Shown: positions 38,681 through 47,958 of the stretch, in pieces | How the letters are laid out: each line of letters starts with the position of its first letter | How positions within the stretch are numbered: the stretch's first letter is position 1 | Assembly: GCF_019218755.1 (NCBI RefSeq) | Contig: NZ_JAHUWZ010000001.1 | Location: forward strand, 124,001 to 188,000 | Origin: Acidovorax sp. sif1233 | Lineage (GTDB): Bacteria; Pseudomonadota; Gammaproteobacteria; Burkholderiales; Burkholderiaceae_C | Direction: 5' to 3' | DNA: 64,000 nucleotides | Position numbers and translations under genes: made by a program | The notes under the pieces: model-generated | Database searches by the model: none | What the model was told of the DNA's origin: nothing | What the model saw: only the letters and a program-made list of their open reading frames with translations

Positions 38681-39600
38681 TGCGTTGCGCGATTCTCGGA
38701 GGAGCGGGTTTCCTGGGGCGCCACATTGGCCGGGCCATGGCGGCCGAAGGAGCACATGTGTGGTCGGTCGACCGCGCATTGCCCGCGTCGGGCAGCGCCC
38801 CCTGGTTGACTGGCGCGGTGCGGGCGGACTGTTTTGACTTGCCCTCCTGGTGGGATGCGGTGGGGGGGGCGGACGTCATCGTTCACCTTGCTTCCTCCAC
38901 GGTGCCAGCCACGGCCAGTCAAGATCCGATCCAGGACGTGCAGACCAATCTGGTGGGCACGTTGCGCCTGCTGCAGGCTCTGCGTCAGAAGTCTGCACGT
39001 CCCAGGTTGCTGTTCGCATCCTCGGGAGGCGCCGTCTATGGCCGACCGCAGTCGGTACCGCTGGCAGAGACACACCCCACCATGCCCATGGGTGCCTATG
39101 GGGCCACCAAGCTGGCGATCGAGCACCATTTGCGCATCGAGGAGGCGCAACATGGCCTGCCGTGCCGGATACTGCGTTTGAGCAATCCGTATGGGGAATG
39201 GCAACAGCCCCACGGCGTCCAGGGGGTGATCGCTGTTTTTGCGCACCGCGCGCTCAAGGCCCTGCCTGTGGATGTATGGGGGGATGGTTCCGTGGTGCGC
39301 GACTTTGTCTATGCCGCCGATGTGGGGCGGGCTTTCGTGGCCGCCTCGCGCCATGAGGGGGAGGCCCGGGTCTTCAACATTGGTGGCGGCGCGGGGCACA
39401 GTGTCAATGACATCGTGCGCACGCTGGAACAATTGATCGGGCACCCTGTGGAACGGCGTGTATTCCCGGCACGCCCGTTTGATCCGCCCGTCAATGTGCT
39501 GGACATTCAGCGCGCCCAGGAAGAACTGCACTGGAAGCCGGCCATGGCTTTCGATGAAGGGGTGTCCAAGTCGGTCGAATGGCTGCGGACGGTGGCATGA
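38680..39600 (+). CDS. NAD-dependent sugar-nucleotide epimerase/dehydratase
   Basis: A 306-residue extended SDR with GGAGFLGRH (residues 7-15), an SSGGAVYG active-site strand and YGATK (catalytic Tyr and Lys). Its closest type is UDP-glucose 4-epimerase (GalE/WbpP-like), but the substrate cannot be settled by eye. It makes or modifies a nucleotide sugar for the glycan. It is coupled to the genes on both sides. Confidence 0.82.
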   Translation: MRCAILGGAGFLGRHIGRAMAAEGAHVWSVDRALPASGSAPWLTGAVRADCFDLPSWWDAVGGADVIVHLASSTVPATASQDPIQDVQTNLVGTLRLLQALRQKSARPRLLFASSGGAVYGRPQSVPLAETHPTMPMGAYGATKLAIEHHLRIEEAQHGLPCRILRLSNPYGEWQQPHGVQGVIAVFAHRALKALPVDVWGDGSVVRDFVYAADVGRAFVAASRHEGEARVFNIGGGAGHSVNDIVRTLEQLIGHPVERRVFPARPFDPPVNVLDIQRAQEELHWKPAMAFDEGVSKSVEWLRTVA

Positions 39601-40421
39601 CGCGTCCTGTATCTTCTTCGTCCACCGTGTCTTCGGCCGCGCCACGCAATCCGCGCCAGTTGTGGGTGCTGTGGCGGTACTGGATGATGCGCGAGTTCAA
39701 GACCCGCTATGCGGGCTCGGTACTGGGCTTTGCGTGGGCGTTCGTCCAACCCCTTGCCACCCTGGCCATCTTCTACGTCCTGTTTGGTCTGGTTCTGGCC
39801 GTGCGCGTTCCGGGACTGGACGTGGGCAATGGCTACCTGCTGCACTTGCTCGCCGGGCTGGCCGTTTGGCTCCCCTTCACCGATGCGATTGGACGGGGCG
39901 TGGGAAGCCTGGCCGCCTATGAGGATTTTCTGCGCAAGCAGCCCATGCCGGCCGAAATCCTGCCCGCGGTATCGGTGGGCGGGAGCCTGCTGGTTCTCGG
40001 GATCGGCTATGGGTTGCTGCTGGTGCTGTCCGTGGCGCAGGGCGTGGGGCCCTACGCATCGATGGCGTGGCTGCCTGTACTGGTGCTGGCACAGATTGCC
40101 CTGACCTTTGGCCTTACCCTGTTGTTGAGCATGGCCCACTTTCTCTGGCGTGATGTGGGTTCGATGGTGGCTTTCGCGTTGCAACTTTGGTTCTATGTGA
40201 CGCCCATTGTTTACCCGCTGTCCCAGGTGCCCGAGAAGTTCCATGGCTGGTTCCTCTTCAATCCCTTGGCATGCCTGGTGCTGATGGTGCAAAGCACGGT
40301 GCTGCACATGCCTGTCCCGCCGGGAACTCCGGTGGCCCTGGCCGTCTGGGTCGTGCTGCTGGCGGGGGGCGGATGGTGGTTTTTCCGTTCCATGAAGTCG
40401 GCATTGGGCGAGGCCTTGTAA
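39597..40421 (+). CDS. wzm: polysaccharide ABC transporter permease (Wzm)
   Basis: A 274-residue inner-membrane protein of the ABC-2 type with six hydrophobic segments (about residues 40-60, 70-90, 120-145, 150-175, 185-205 and 240-260). The amphipathic start RYWMMREFKTRYAGSVLGFAW is typical of O-antigen and capsule exporters. With the adjacent ATPase it moves lipid-linked polysaccharide to the periplasmic face. It overlaps the upstream gene by 4 bp. Confidence 0.92.
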   Translation: MTRPVSSSSTVSSAAPRNPRQLWVLWRYWMMREFKTRYAGSVLGFAWAFVQPLATLAIFYVLFGLVLAVRVPGLDVGNGYLLHLLAGLAVWLPFTDAIGRGVGSLAAYEDFLRKQPMPAEILPAVSVGGSLLVLGIGYGLLLVLSVAQGVGPYASMAWLPVLVLAQIALTFGLTLLLSMAHFLWRDVGSMVAFALQLWFYVTPIVYPLSQVPEKFHGWFLFNPLACLVLMVQSTVLHMPVPPGTPVALAVWVVLLAGGGWWFFRSMKSALGEAL

Positions 40422-40425
40422 CGCC

Positions 40426-41649
40426 ATGACCATACGCTTTGAGGGCATAGAAAAAACCTACATGGTGTACGGCCGCCCCCAGGACAGGCTGTGGGAGTGG
40501 GTGACCCGCAGGCAGCGCCACCGCGTGCACGTGGCGCTGACCGGCGTGGACTTTGAAGTCCAGGCAGGAGAAACGTTTGGGCTGATCGGTGAAAACGGCG
40601 CGGGCAAGAGCACCTTGCTGAAGATTGCCGCGGGCACCATTCGGCCTACCCATGGCCAGGTGTCGCAGGAAGGCCGTGTTGCCGCGCTGCTGGAACTGGG
40701 TGCCGGATTCCACCCGGAGGAGTCGGGCTACGACAATATCCGCTTCATGGCTGCCCTGCATGGCCTGGAAGGCGGTGCCATGGAGGATTTCATCATCCGG
40801 GCCACCGCGTTCTCCGAGTTGACCGGGGAGACACTCGAACGGCCGGTGAAGACCTACTCTTCAGGCATGTTCATGCGGCTTGCATTTGCCGCAGCGACGG
40901 CCATCGATCCCGATGTGCTGATCGTGGACGAGGCCTTGTCGGTGGGGGATCTGCATTTTCAGAAGAAGAGCCTGAACCGCATCCTGGAGCTGCGCGAGCG
41001 TGGCGCCACCGTGCTTTTCTGTTCCCACAACCTGTACCAGGTGCGCAGCCTGTGTCAGCGGGCGGCGTGGATTCACGGTGGCCGCATACAGGCCATCGGT
41101 GCCACCGAGGGTGTAGTGACTGCCTATGAAGCCCACGAGCGGCGCCGGTACGCCCATTTGCGGACGGATGCAGTGGCCGATGCTCCCCCGAATGTCGCGT
41201 CTCCCGCGCCCGCGGTGGGAATCACCACGGCCCCGCTTGTCAAAATCACACACCTGATTACGGAAACAAGCGATGGTACCAATCCGGCGCAAGTCGACTC
41301 GTTCCAGGACCTGACGGTAGAAATACAGGTTGAATCCTATTGCGATGCCAAATTTCACATAGGCTTCTCCATAGTCCGGCCGGACAAGGACAACGTGTTT
41401 GGAACCAGCACGCAGTTTCACAATCCTCCGCGCCCTCTGTGCGGAGCAGGAACGCATCGGCTGCGTGTCCGATTTCCTCGTCTGCCCTTGCTCTCTGGCG
41501 AGTATCTCTGGAATGTCTACACCTTGGACGATACGGGCCTTCAGGTGTTGGACATGGCCGAGCTGATTCAGCCGTTCACGGTGTTGAATCAGAAGAATCG
41601 CGAAGTGGGTCTTGTGTGGCTGGATCACGAATGGCTGCCGAGCGAATGA
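40426..41649 (+). CDS. wzt: polysaccharide ABC transporter ATPase with C-terminal cargo domain (Wzt)
   Basis: A 407-residue protein. The ATPase half has Walker A GENGAGKST (residues 55-63), a signature region KTYSSGMFMRL and Walker B VLIVDEALSVGD. After a linker (about 250-275) comes a 130-residue beta-sandwich Wzt C-terminal domain. In O9a-type systems that domain binds the modified non-reducing end of the finished polymer. Its presence predicts a chain-end modification, and a methyltransferase lies two genes downstream. It partners with the permease 5 bp upstream. Confidence 0.93.
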   Translation: MTIRFEGIEKTYMVYGRPQDRLWEWVTRRQRHRVHVALTGVDFEVQAGETFGLIGENGAGKSTLLKIAAGTIRPTHGQVSQEGRVAALLELGAGFHPEESGYDNIRFMAALHGLEGGAMEDFIIRATAFSELTGETLERPVKTYSSGMFMRLAFAAATAIDPDVLIVDEALSVGDLHFQKKSLNRILELRERGATVLFCSHNLYQVRSLCQRAAWIHGGRIQAIGATEGVVTAYEAHERRRYAHLRTDAVADAPPNVASPAPAVGITTAPLVKITHLITETSDGTNPAQVDSFQDLTVEIQVESYCDAKFHIGFSIVRPDKDNVFGTSTQFHNPPRPLCGAGTHRLRVRFPRLPLLSGEYLWNVYTLDDTGLQVLDMAELIQPFTVLNQKNREVGLVWLDHEWLPSE

Positions 41650-42545
41650 TCAATGAGTGGCGCCTGCGGTTTGCGTTCCCTGCTCTGAGCAGAATGCCCA
41701 CCACCCTTCCGTGGCACCTTGCCTCGGTCATCGGGCGCGACCCTTCTTCGGCACGTCGCCTGACAGAGCAATTTCTAGTGGCGCGTTTTGAGCAGGTATT
41801 CCCTGAATCCACGGCGGTGGCTCATCGTCAGTGGGCGCGTGCGCATTTGGCGATGCTGGCTCAGGAAATCATGGATGCGTCCGCGCTGCACCGTTTGGGA
41901 CAGCCCAATGGTCCTGCCATTGAGGTCACGGGATGGGAGCATGTGGACGCCCTGATTAGAAGAAAGCAAGGCTTTATTCTGGTATTGAATCATTTCGACC
42001 GTTTGCTGACATCGGCAGTCGCATTGGCTCTGAGAGGGCTGTCGCTGAACACGCTGACAATGCCGATTCTCGAAAATCCTGGTCTGGGAGTTGTCCAGCG
42101 TGACTTTCTGATTCGGAAGGTGCGTTCATTCACGCAGATCGCCCGGGGCCAGTGGCGGACCTCCACCGAGGGAATGCGCCCGGTGTATGAGAGCTTGAGG
42201 GCGGGGCAGGCGTGGGGAATTCTTGCGGATGCATGGGCTCCAGGGTTCACCCGATTGCGCAGCCACCCTTTCCTCGGAGGACAGTTGCACCTGCCTACAG
42301 GGATCGAGCGCCTTGCGGAATCAGCCAAGGTCCCTTTGTTGCACGCGGTGACATATTCGGAGCGACCTGATCGGCTTCGGGTGGTGGTGGAGACTTTGCC
42401 AGAGAATCCACGCCAGGCCATTGATGCGGTGATTCAACGGTTGGAGCAGGATGTACGGGAGCGTCCATGGGCTTGGTGGCACTGGGGGCAGTGGGAGCAG
42501 ATGTGGACACCGTCCGCATCGGAGGCAACGCATGACCAATATTGA
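41646..42545 (+). CDS. LpxL/HtrB-like acyltransferase
   Basis: A 299-residue protein with the lipid A acyltransferase family fold. C-terminal signatures are clear: RAGQAWGILADAWAP, FLGGQLHLPTGIERLAESAKVPLL and RPWAWWHWGQWEQMW. The usual HX4(D/E) catalytic motif is not intact: the expected place reads LVLNHFDRLLTSA. The start at 41646 overlaps the wzt stop (ATGA), with an ATG 15 bp earlier as an alternative. It may acylate the glycan, its lipid carrier or another lipid (inference). Confidence 0.75.
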   Translation: MINEWRLRFAFPALSRMPTTLPWHLASVIGRDPSSARRLTEQFLVARFEQVFPESTAVAHRQWARAHLAMLAQEIMDASALHRLGQPNGPAIEVTGWEHVDALIRRKQGFILVLNHFDRLLTSAVALALRGLSLNTLTMPILENPGLGVVQRDFLIRKVRSFTQIARGQWRTSTEGMRPVYESLRAGQAWGILADAWAPGFTRLRSHPFLGGQLHLPTGIERLAESAKVPLLHAVTYSERPDRLRVVVETLPENPRQAIDAVIQRLEQDVRERPWAWWHWGQWEQMWTPSASEATHDQY

Positions 42546-43545
42546 GCGATACGACTACGCATTCGACCCGGACGGCAAGGAGTGGGCGGCCCGGTTGCTG
42601 CGCCGTATTCCGTCCGACGGAGGCTCGGTGCTGGAGCTGGGGCCCGGGCCCGGCGCCATGACCCGCGTCCTGCTGGCGCGGGGCCATCGCGTCACGGTGG
42701 TTGAAAACGACCCCGAGGCACTGGAGGTGCTCAAGACGCTGGGCGTGGAGGTCATTCCCGGAAATCTGGATGGCACGGACTGGCTGGATGCGATCGCGGG
42801 CAGGCGGTTTGATGCGGTGATGGCCTGCGATGTGCTGGAGCACCTCAGAAAACCGGAGGACGTGCTGCAGCGGTTGAGCGAATTTGTGGCCCCCATGGGC
42901 CGCCTGCTGATCTCCGTCCCGAACATTGCCTATGCCGGGGTGCTGGCGGCGATGCGCAATGGCATCTTCGACTACTCGGACAAGGGCCAGCTGGACAGGA
43001 CCCATGTCCGGTTCTTTACCAAGCGCAGCATTGAAAAAGTACTGCTGGACTGCGGGTGGGCTCCCCGGATCTGGGAGGCCAACAGGGTGCCTGTCGAATG
43101 CAGCGAATTCGCCTGGTACTGGAGCGCTCTGCCCGGCGAGCAGCGCCAGGCCTTGCTGGCGGGGTGGCAGGATTTCGATGTGTACCAGTGGATGGTGGTG
43201 GTCACGCCCTCCATCGACGCTTCCGCCTGGGAGTTGGCCGAGGCACGTGGCACAGCGGACAGGCTGCGCGACGAGTTGCAGGCCCTCACGGTGGTGCACC
43301 AGCGTGAGCGCGCATCGTTGCTGGAGCACCAGAAAGCCTTTTCGGAAGCCAAGGACATCATCGCGAAGATGCAGCTGGAGATCAAGGATCTGCGCACCGA
43401 CATGGAGCTGCTGCGGACGGAAAAGACCGCGGTGGAGGCCGAACTCTCCGCGCTGCAAGCGCAGCCCCAGCCCGAACCTCCTCCTCCGGCAGGCCCATGG
43501 CTGCGGCTGCAGCGCAGACTCCTGGGCCGCGCGGACGGCGCGTGA
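42532..43545 (+). CDS. class I SAM methyltransferase with long C-terminal coiled coil (candidate chain terminator)
   Basis: A 337-residue protein. Residues 30-160 form a Rossmann methyltransferase: VLELGPGPG at 33-41, acidic VVENDPEA and MACDVLEHL. From about residue 235 to 312 lies an uninterrupted heptad-rich coiled coil. A proline stretch and a basic tail (RLQRRLLGR) follow. Methyltransferase plus coiled coil next to a Wzt with cargo domain recalls WbdD of E. coli O8/O9a, which caps and measures O-antigen chains. The WbdD kinase domain is absent. It overlaps the acyltransferase gene by 14 bp. Confidence 0.8.
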   Translation: MTNIERYDYAFDPDGKEWAARLLRRIPSDGGSVLELGPGPGAMTRVLLARGHRVTVVENDPEALEVLKTLGVEVIPGNLDGTDWLDAIAGRRFDAVMACDVLEHLRKPEDVLQRLSEFVAPMGRLLISVPNIAYAGVLAAMRNGIFDYSDKGQLDRTHVRFFTKRSIEKVLLDCGWAPRIWEANRVPVECSEFAWYWSALPGEQRQALLAGWQDFDVYQWMVVVTPSIDASAWELAEARGTADRLRDELQALTVVHQRERASLLEHQKAFSEAKDIIAKMQLEIKDLRTDMELLRTEKTAVEAELSALQAQPQPEPPPPAGPWLRLQRRLLGRADGA

Positions 43546-44204
43546 CGGATTGCGGAACGGACATGTTGCTCGGGGTTCCTGATTTCACGGCATCGCATGA
43601 CGGCGTGGACAGCATCGGTGCGGATTGCCGGATCGATCCGTCCGTTTCCGTCATGCGGTTTGGGCAGCGCCCTGGCGTGCTGTGCCTGTCGGACGGGGTC
43701 AGCATCTACGCGCAGACAAGGCTGGTGCTGGGGGATGTGGTCGCGGACCCTTGCGTGGGAATCCGCATCGGCGCCCGCACCATTGTCAACGTGGGCGGCT
43801 ATCTGTCTGGCGAAGGGGGCCTGGAGATTGGCGAGGACGTTTTGATCGGCCCCCACGTCAAGTTGCTGTCGGCCGGCCACGCCATAGACGAAGGGGATGC
43901 GGTCATCGCGCGCAACCGCATCACCCGCGCAAAGATCGTCGTGGAGGACGGCGCCTGGATAGGGGCCGGAGCCATCGTGCTCGAGGGGGTTACCATCGGG
44001 CGCGGCGCGGTGGTGGCCGCCGGTGCGCTTGTGCGGCAGGATGTCCCCGCGGGGATGGTGGCGGCGGGAATGCCCGCTCGGCTGCTGCGCTCGCGCCGTG
44101 GGGATGCCTGGCCGGCGGCACAGGCCCCCGTGCCATCCCCCTGGTTTGAACGGGTCGGGGTCCGGCTGAAGAGCTTCTTGTACCAGGGACGCGGTGCCAA
44201 ATGA
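43542..44204 (+). CDS. hexapeptide-repeat O-acetyltransferase (LbH family)
   Basis: A 220-residue left-handed beta-helix protein with hexapeptide turns (IGARTIVNVGGYLS, IGEDVLIGPHVKLLSAGHAID, WIGAGAIVLEGVTIGRGAVVAAGALV). The catalytic His is probably that in SAGHAID. It ends with a basic amphipathic tail. The GTG start overlaps the previous stop (GTGA). An ATG at 43563 is an alternative. It probably acetylates the glycan or a sugar precursor. Confidence 0.83.
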   Translation: MTDCGTDMLLGVPDFTASHDGVDSIGADCRIDPSVSVMRFGQRPGVLCLSDGVSIYAQTRLVLGDVVADPCVGIRIGARTIVNVGGYLSGEGGLEIGEDVLIGPHVKLLSAGHAIDEGDAVIARNRITRAKIVVEDGAWIGAGAIVLEGVTIGRGAVVAAGALVRQDVPAGMVAAGMPARLLRSRRGDAWPAAQAPVPSPWFERVGVRLKSFLYQGRGAK

Positions 44205-44908
44205 CAAGCAAGAGTGAATTTCGCAGAAGCTCCGACGGGCGCGGATGGGGATCGAACATGGTGGACAGCCTGCGCAGGGCGGCGCTCACAGTGATCTTCC
44301 TGATGGGACTCCCTGCGTCTTCCTGGGCCGACCAGGTGTGGGAGTTCGTGGACAAGGATGGAGTGACCCACATTGGCAACGTGGCACCGGGCGCGGCCGC
44401 GTCGCGGGGGCTGGTCTGGCTCCAACGTGTGCCTCCTGCCTCCGTGATGAGGAGCAAGGAGCGCGGCACCTCCGCACTGCAGTTTCCTGGCTACGACGAT
44501 GTCAAGCAGCACCTGGAGGCGGCGGCGGAGGCGCAGTCGCTGGATCCGGCATTCGTGATCGCCGTTGCCGCTGCGGAATCGGCCTTCAATGTGAAGGCCG
44601 TTTCGCGCAAAGGCGCCCTGGGCCTGATGCAGGTGATGCCCGCGACGGCCGAGCGCTATGGGGTCGCGGCCCGTCCGCCTTCAGAGGGAGAACATGCCGC
44701 CATGGAGCCCAAGGTGAATGCGCAGATCGGCACCCGTTACCTGGCGGACCTGCTGCGCATGTTCGATGGCGACAAAGAGCTGGCACTGGCGGCCTACAAC
44801 GCCGGGGAAGGAGCCGTGATCAAGCACGGCCGCCGGATTCCGCCGTATCCCGAAACACAGCAATACGTGGAAAAAGTGATGCGCTTTTACCGCGGCATGG
44901 CGCGGTAG
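44201..44908 (+). CDS. lytic transglycosylase (SLT domain) with DUF4124
   Basis: A 235-residue exported protein. A signal peptide at about residues 25-43 is followed by a DUF4124-like segment (VWEFVDKDGVTHIGN). Then comes an SLT domain (about 110-230) with catalytic Glu in AAAESAFN, GLMQVMPATAERYG and AYNAGEGAV. It cleaves peptidoglycan, which could open room for an envelope-spanning export machine. It overlaps the acetyltransferase by 4 bp and ends the operon. Confidence 0.88.
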   Translation: MTSKSEFRRSSDGRGWGSNMVDSLRRAALTVIFLMGLPASSWADQVWEFVDKDGVTHIGNVAPGAAASRGLVWLQRVPPASVMRSKERGTSALQFPGYDDVKQHLEAAAEAQSLDPAFVIAVAAAESAFNVKAVSRKGALGLMQVMPATAERYGVAARPPSEGEHAAMEPKVNAQIGTRYLADLLRMFDGDKELALAAYNAGEGAVIKHGRRIPPYPETQQYVEKVMRFYRGMAR

Positions 44909-45124
44909 TGGCCCTGGACCCTGCAGCGTGGACTTTTTCGTGAACCGTCTGCGCCGGCGCTGGCCTGGGTTGACCCTGTGTCCAGGCAGCCGAGGCGCCA
45001 CTGCCGACTTCCTGCGGTGGGCGGCCGTATTTCACGCAAATGGCGCGGGGATGCCGTCGCGGGCAGCGCCAGCTAGCGCTTTCTTACAGGCATCCGCGCA
45101 GAGTACGGGTACCATCGGCCGCTC

Positions 45125-46228
45125 ATGATCTGGTTATCTGTGGTGGCATTCATCGTTGCAGCGTTGGCGGCAGGGTTCATCGTGCGGTGGATGCGCAGCC
45201 ACGCTTCCGTGTATGGCAGCGCCATGCCACAGCGTTTTCACCTCGGGGATATTCCCCGCCTGGGCGGAGGGGCGCTGCTGTTGGGTATCGGGTGCAGCTG
45301 GAGCCTGGGCATGCTGCAGTCGTCCCATTGGGGAGATCCTGGTTCCCTCAGGTTGGGGGCATGGGTCGGCGGCTGGCTGGTGGTCATGCTGCCGGCTGCT
45401 CTGGGGGGGATCGCGGAGGACATGACCCAGCGCCTGTCCGTCCGGTATCGGTTAAGCCTGACGGGCGCATCCGGTGCCCTGGCGGTGGTCTTGCTGGACC
45501 TGTCCCTGCCCCGCATGGGGTGGCCCTGGCTGGACTCCGTGCTGGCCGCTGCCCCGTGGCTGGGCATCGCCATCGTTGTACTTGCCGTCGCGGGGCTGCC
45601 CCACGCGTTCAACATCATCGACGGCTACAACGGCCTGGCGGGCATGGTCGCACTGATCGTGTGCCTGGCCTTGGCGCACGTGGCATTGCAGGTGGGGGAT
45701 CGCGCCCTGGCGGCGCTGCTGGTGTCCACCGCCGCCGCCACCGGGGGATTCCTGGTGTGGAACTACCCGCGGGGAATGCTGTTTGCCGGCGATGGCGGGG
45801 CGTATATCTGGGGCGTGGTCATCGCCCTGGCCAGCATTTCGCTGGTGCAGCGCAACGCCGACGTGTCACCGTGGTTCCCCATGCTTTTGCTGATCTACCC
45901 CGTCTGGGAAACGATCTTCTCGATCTATCGCAAGACGGTGCGGGGCGTGTCCCCCGGCGTGGCCGATGCACTGCATTTTCACCAGCTGATCTACCGGCGC
46001 ATCGTGCGGGGCGTTTTCCACGACGACGAATCCCGCAGGGTTCTGATGCGCAACAACCGCACATCGCCCTACCTCTGGGGCTTCACCTTGCTCACGGTGG
46101 TGCCGGCGGTGCTGTTCTGGAGCAATACCCCGCTGCTGATGGCGTTTTGCGGCTTGTTCGTCATCAGCTATGTGATGGCGTACCTTGCCATCGTGCGGTT
46201 CAAGGTGCCGCACTGGCTGCGCCACTGA
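45125..46228 (+). CDS. polyprenyl-phosphate sugar-1-phosphate transferase (WecA/WbpL-like)
   Basis: A 367-residue membrane protein of the MraY/WecA family with about ten hydrophobic segments. Family motifs are PRLGGGALLLG, the cytoplasmic NIIDGYNGLAG Asp loop, LFAGDGGA and the HFHQLIYRR loop. It starts polysaccharide synthesis by loading a HexNAc-1-phosphate on undecaprenyl phosphate. The 216-bp gap before it holds nothing I can name. Its position suggests it initiates the glycan exported by Wzm/Wzt. Confidence 0.9.
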   Translation: MIWLSVVAFIVAALAAGFIVRWMRSHASVYGSAMPQRFHLGDIPRLGGGALLLGIGCSWSLGMLQSSHWGDPGSLRLGAWVGGWLVVMLPAALGGIAEDMTQRLSVRYRLSLTGASGALAVVLLDLSLPRMGWPWLDSVLAAAPWLGIAIVVLAVAGLPHAFNIIDGYNGLAGMVALIVCLALAHVALQVGDRALAALLVSTAAATGGFLVWNYPRGMLFAGDGGAYIWGVVIALASISLVQRNADVSPWFPMLLLIYPVWETIFSIYRKTVRGVSPGVADALHFHQLIYRRIVRGVFHDDESRRVLMRNNRTSPYLWGFTLLTVVPAVLFWSNTPLLMAFCGLFVISYVMAYLAIVRFKVPHWLRH

Positions 46229-46312
46229 GGGCTGTTGCGCAGGCCACCCCAGGGTGCCGCGCGAATGCGGCACAATTTGCGCCTCACCGTTTTCTCTGGA
46301 TGGCCCGCCTCC

Positions 46313-47203
46313 ATGACCGACCTTCTTTCGATTGCTCCGCGCGACAAGGCTGAAATCCTGGCCCAGGCGCTGCCCTACATCCGCAAGTTCCATGGCAAGA
46401 CCATGGTCATCAAATACGGTGGCAACGCCATGACGGACCCCGCGCTGCAGGCCGACTTTGCCGAAGACGTGGTGCTGCTCAAGCTCGTGGGGATGAACCC
46501 CGTGGTGGTCCACGGCGGCGGCCCGCAGATCGAGACGGCCCTGAACCGCCTGGGCAAGAAGGGCGAGTTCATCCAGGGCATGCGCGTGACCGACGCCGAG
46601 ACCATGGAAGTGGTCGAGTGGGTGCTGGCCGGCGAAGTGCAGCAGGACATCGTGGGCCTGATCAACCAGGCCGGTGGCAAGGCCGTGGGGCTCACGGGCC
46701 GCGACGGCGGCATGATCCGCGCGCAGAAGCTCAAGATGGTGGACAACAAGAACCCGAGCATCGAGCACGACGTGGGCCAGGTGGGGGACATCGTGGCCAT
46801 CGACCCGAGCGTGGTCAAGGCGCTGCAGGACGATGCCTTCATCCCCGTCATCAGCCCCATCGGCTTCGGCGAAAACAACGAGAGCTACAACATCAACGCC
46901 GACGTGGTGGCCAGCAAGCTGGCCACGGTGCTGCAAGCTGAAAAACTCATGCTCCTGACCAACACGCCCGGCGTGCTGGACAAGGCGGGCAACCTGCTCA
47001 CCGACCTCACGGCCCGCGAGATCGACGCGTTGTTCGCCGATGGCACCATCTCCGGCGGCATGCTGCCCAAGATCGCGGGCGCGCTCGATGCCGCCAAGGC
47101 CGGCGTGCACGCCGTGCACATCATCGATGGCCGTGTGCCGCATGCCATGCTGCTCGAAATCCTGACCGACCAGGCCTACGGGACCATGATCCGCTCGCAC
47201 TGA
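46313..47203 (+). CDS. argB: acetylglutamate kinase
   Basis: Second step of arginine synthesis, phosphorylating N-acetylglutamate in the cytoplasm. The 296-residue protein has [27 protein letters not shown] and the [12 protein letters not shown] end block. All are standard for the amino acid kinase fold. A CACAAT box at 46271-46276 is a plausible -10. The frame is open upstream to 46235, but the ATG at 46313 gives the family start. Confidence 0.97.
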   Translation: MTDLLSIAPRDKAEILAQALPYIRKFHGKTMVIKYGGNAMTDPALQADFAEDVVLLKLVGMNPVVVHGGGPQIETALNRLGKKGEFIQGMRVTDAETMEVVEWVLAGEVQQDIVGLINQAGGKAVGLTGRDGGMIRAQKLKMVDNKNPSIEHDVGQVGDIVAIDPSVVKALQDDAFIPVISPIGFGENNESYNINADVVASKLATVLQAEKLMLLTNTPGVLDKAGNLLTDLTAREIDALFADGTISGGMLPKIAGALDAAKAGVHAVHIIDGRVPHAMLLEILTDQAYGTMIRSH

Positions 47204-47221
47204 CCCTTTTCGTAGCCTGCT

Positions 47222-47914
<693 letters not shown>

Positions 47915-47958
47915 TCGGAATCGGTCTGGCTCAGCGCCCGCGCCGGTGAAGACCCACC

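Noticed and set aside
44928..45128. Possible 66-codon gene between the lytic transglycosylase and the WecA-like gene
   Set aside because: No Shine-Dalgarno, biased composition, and it runs into the next gene's start.
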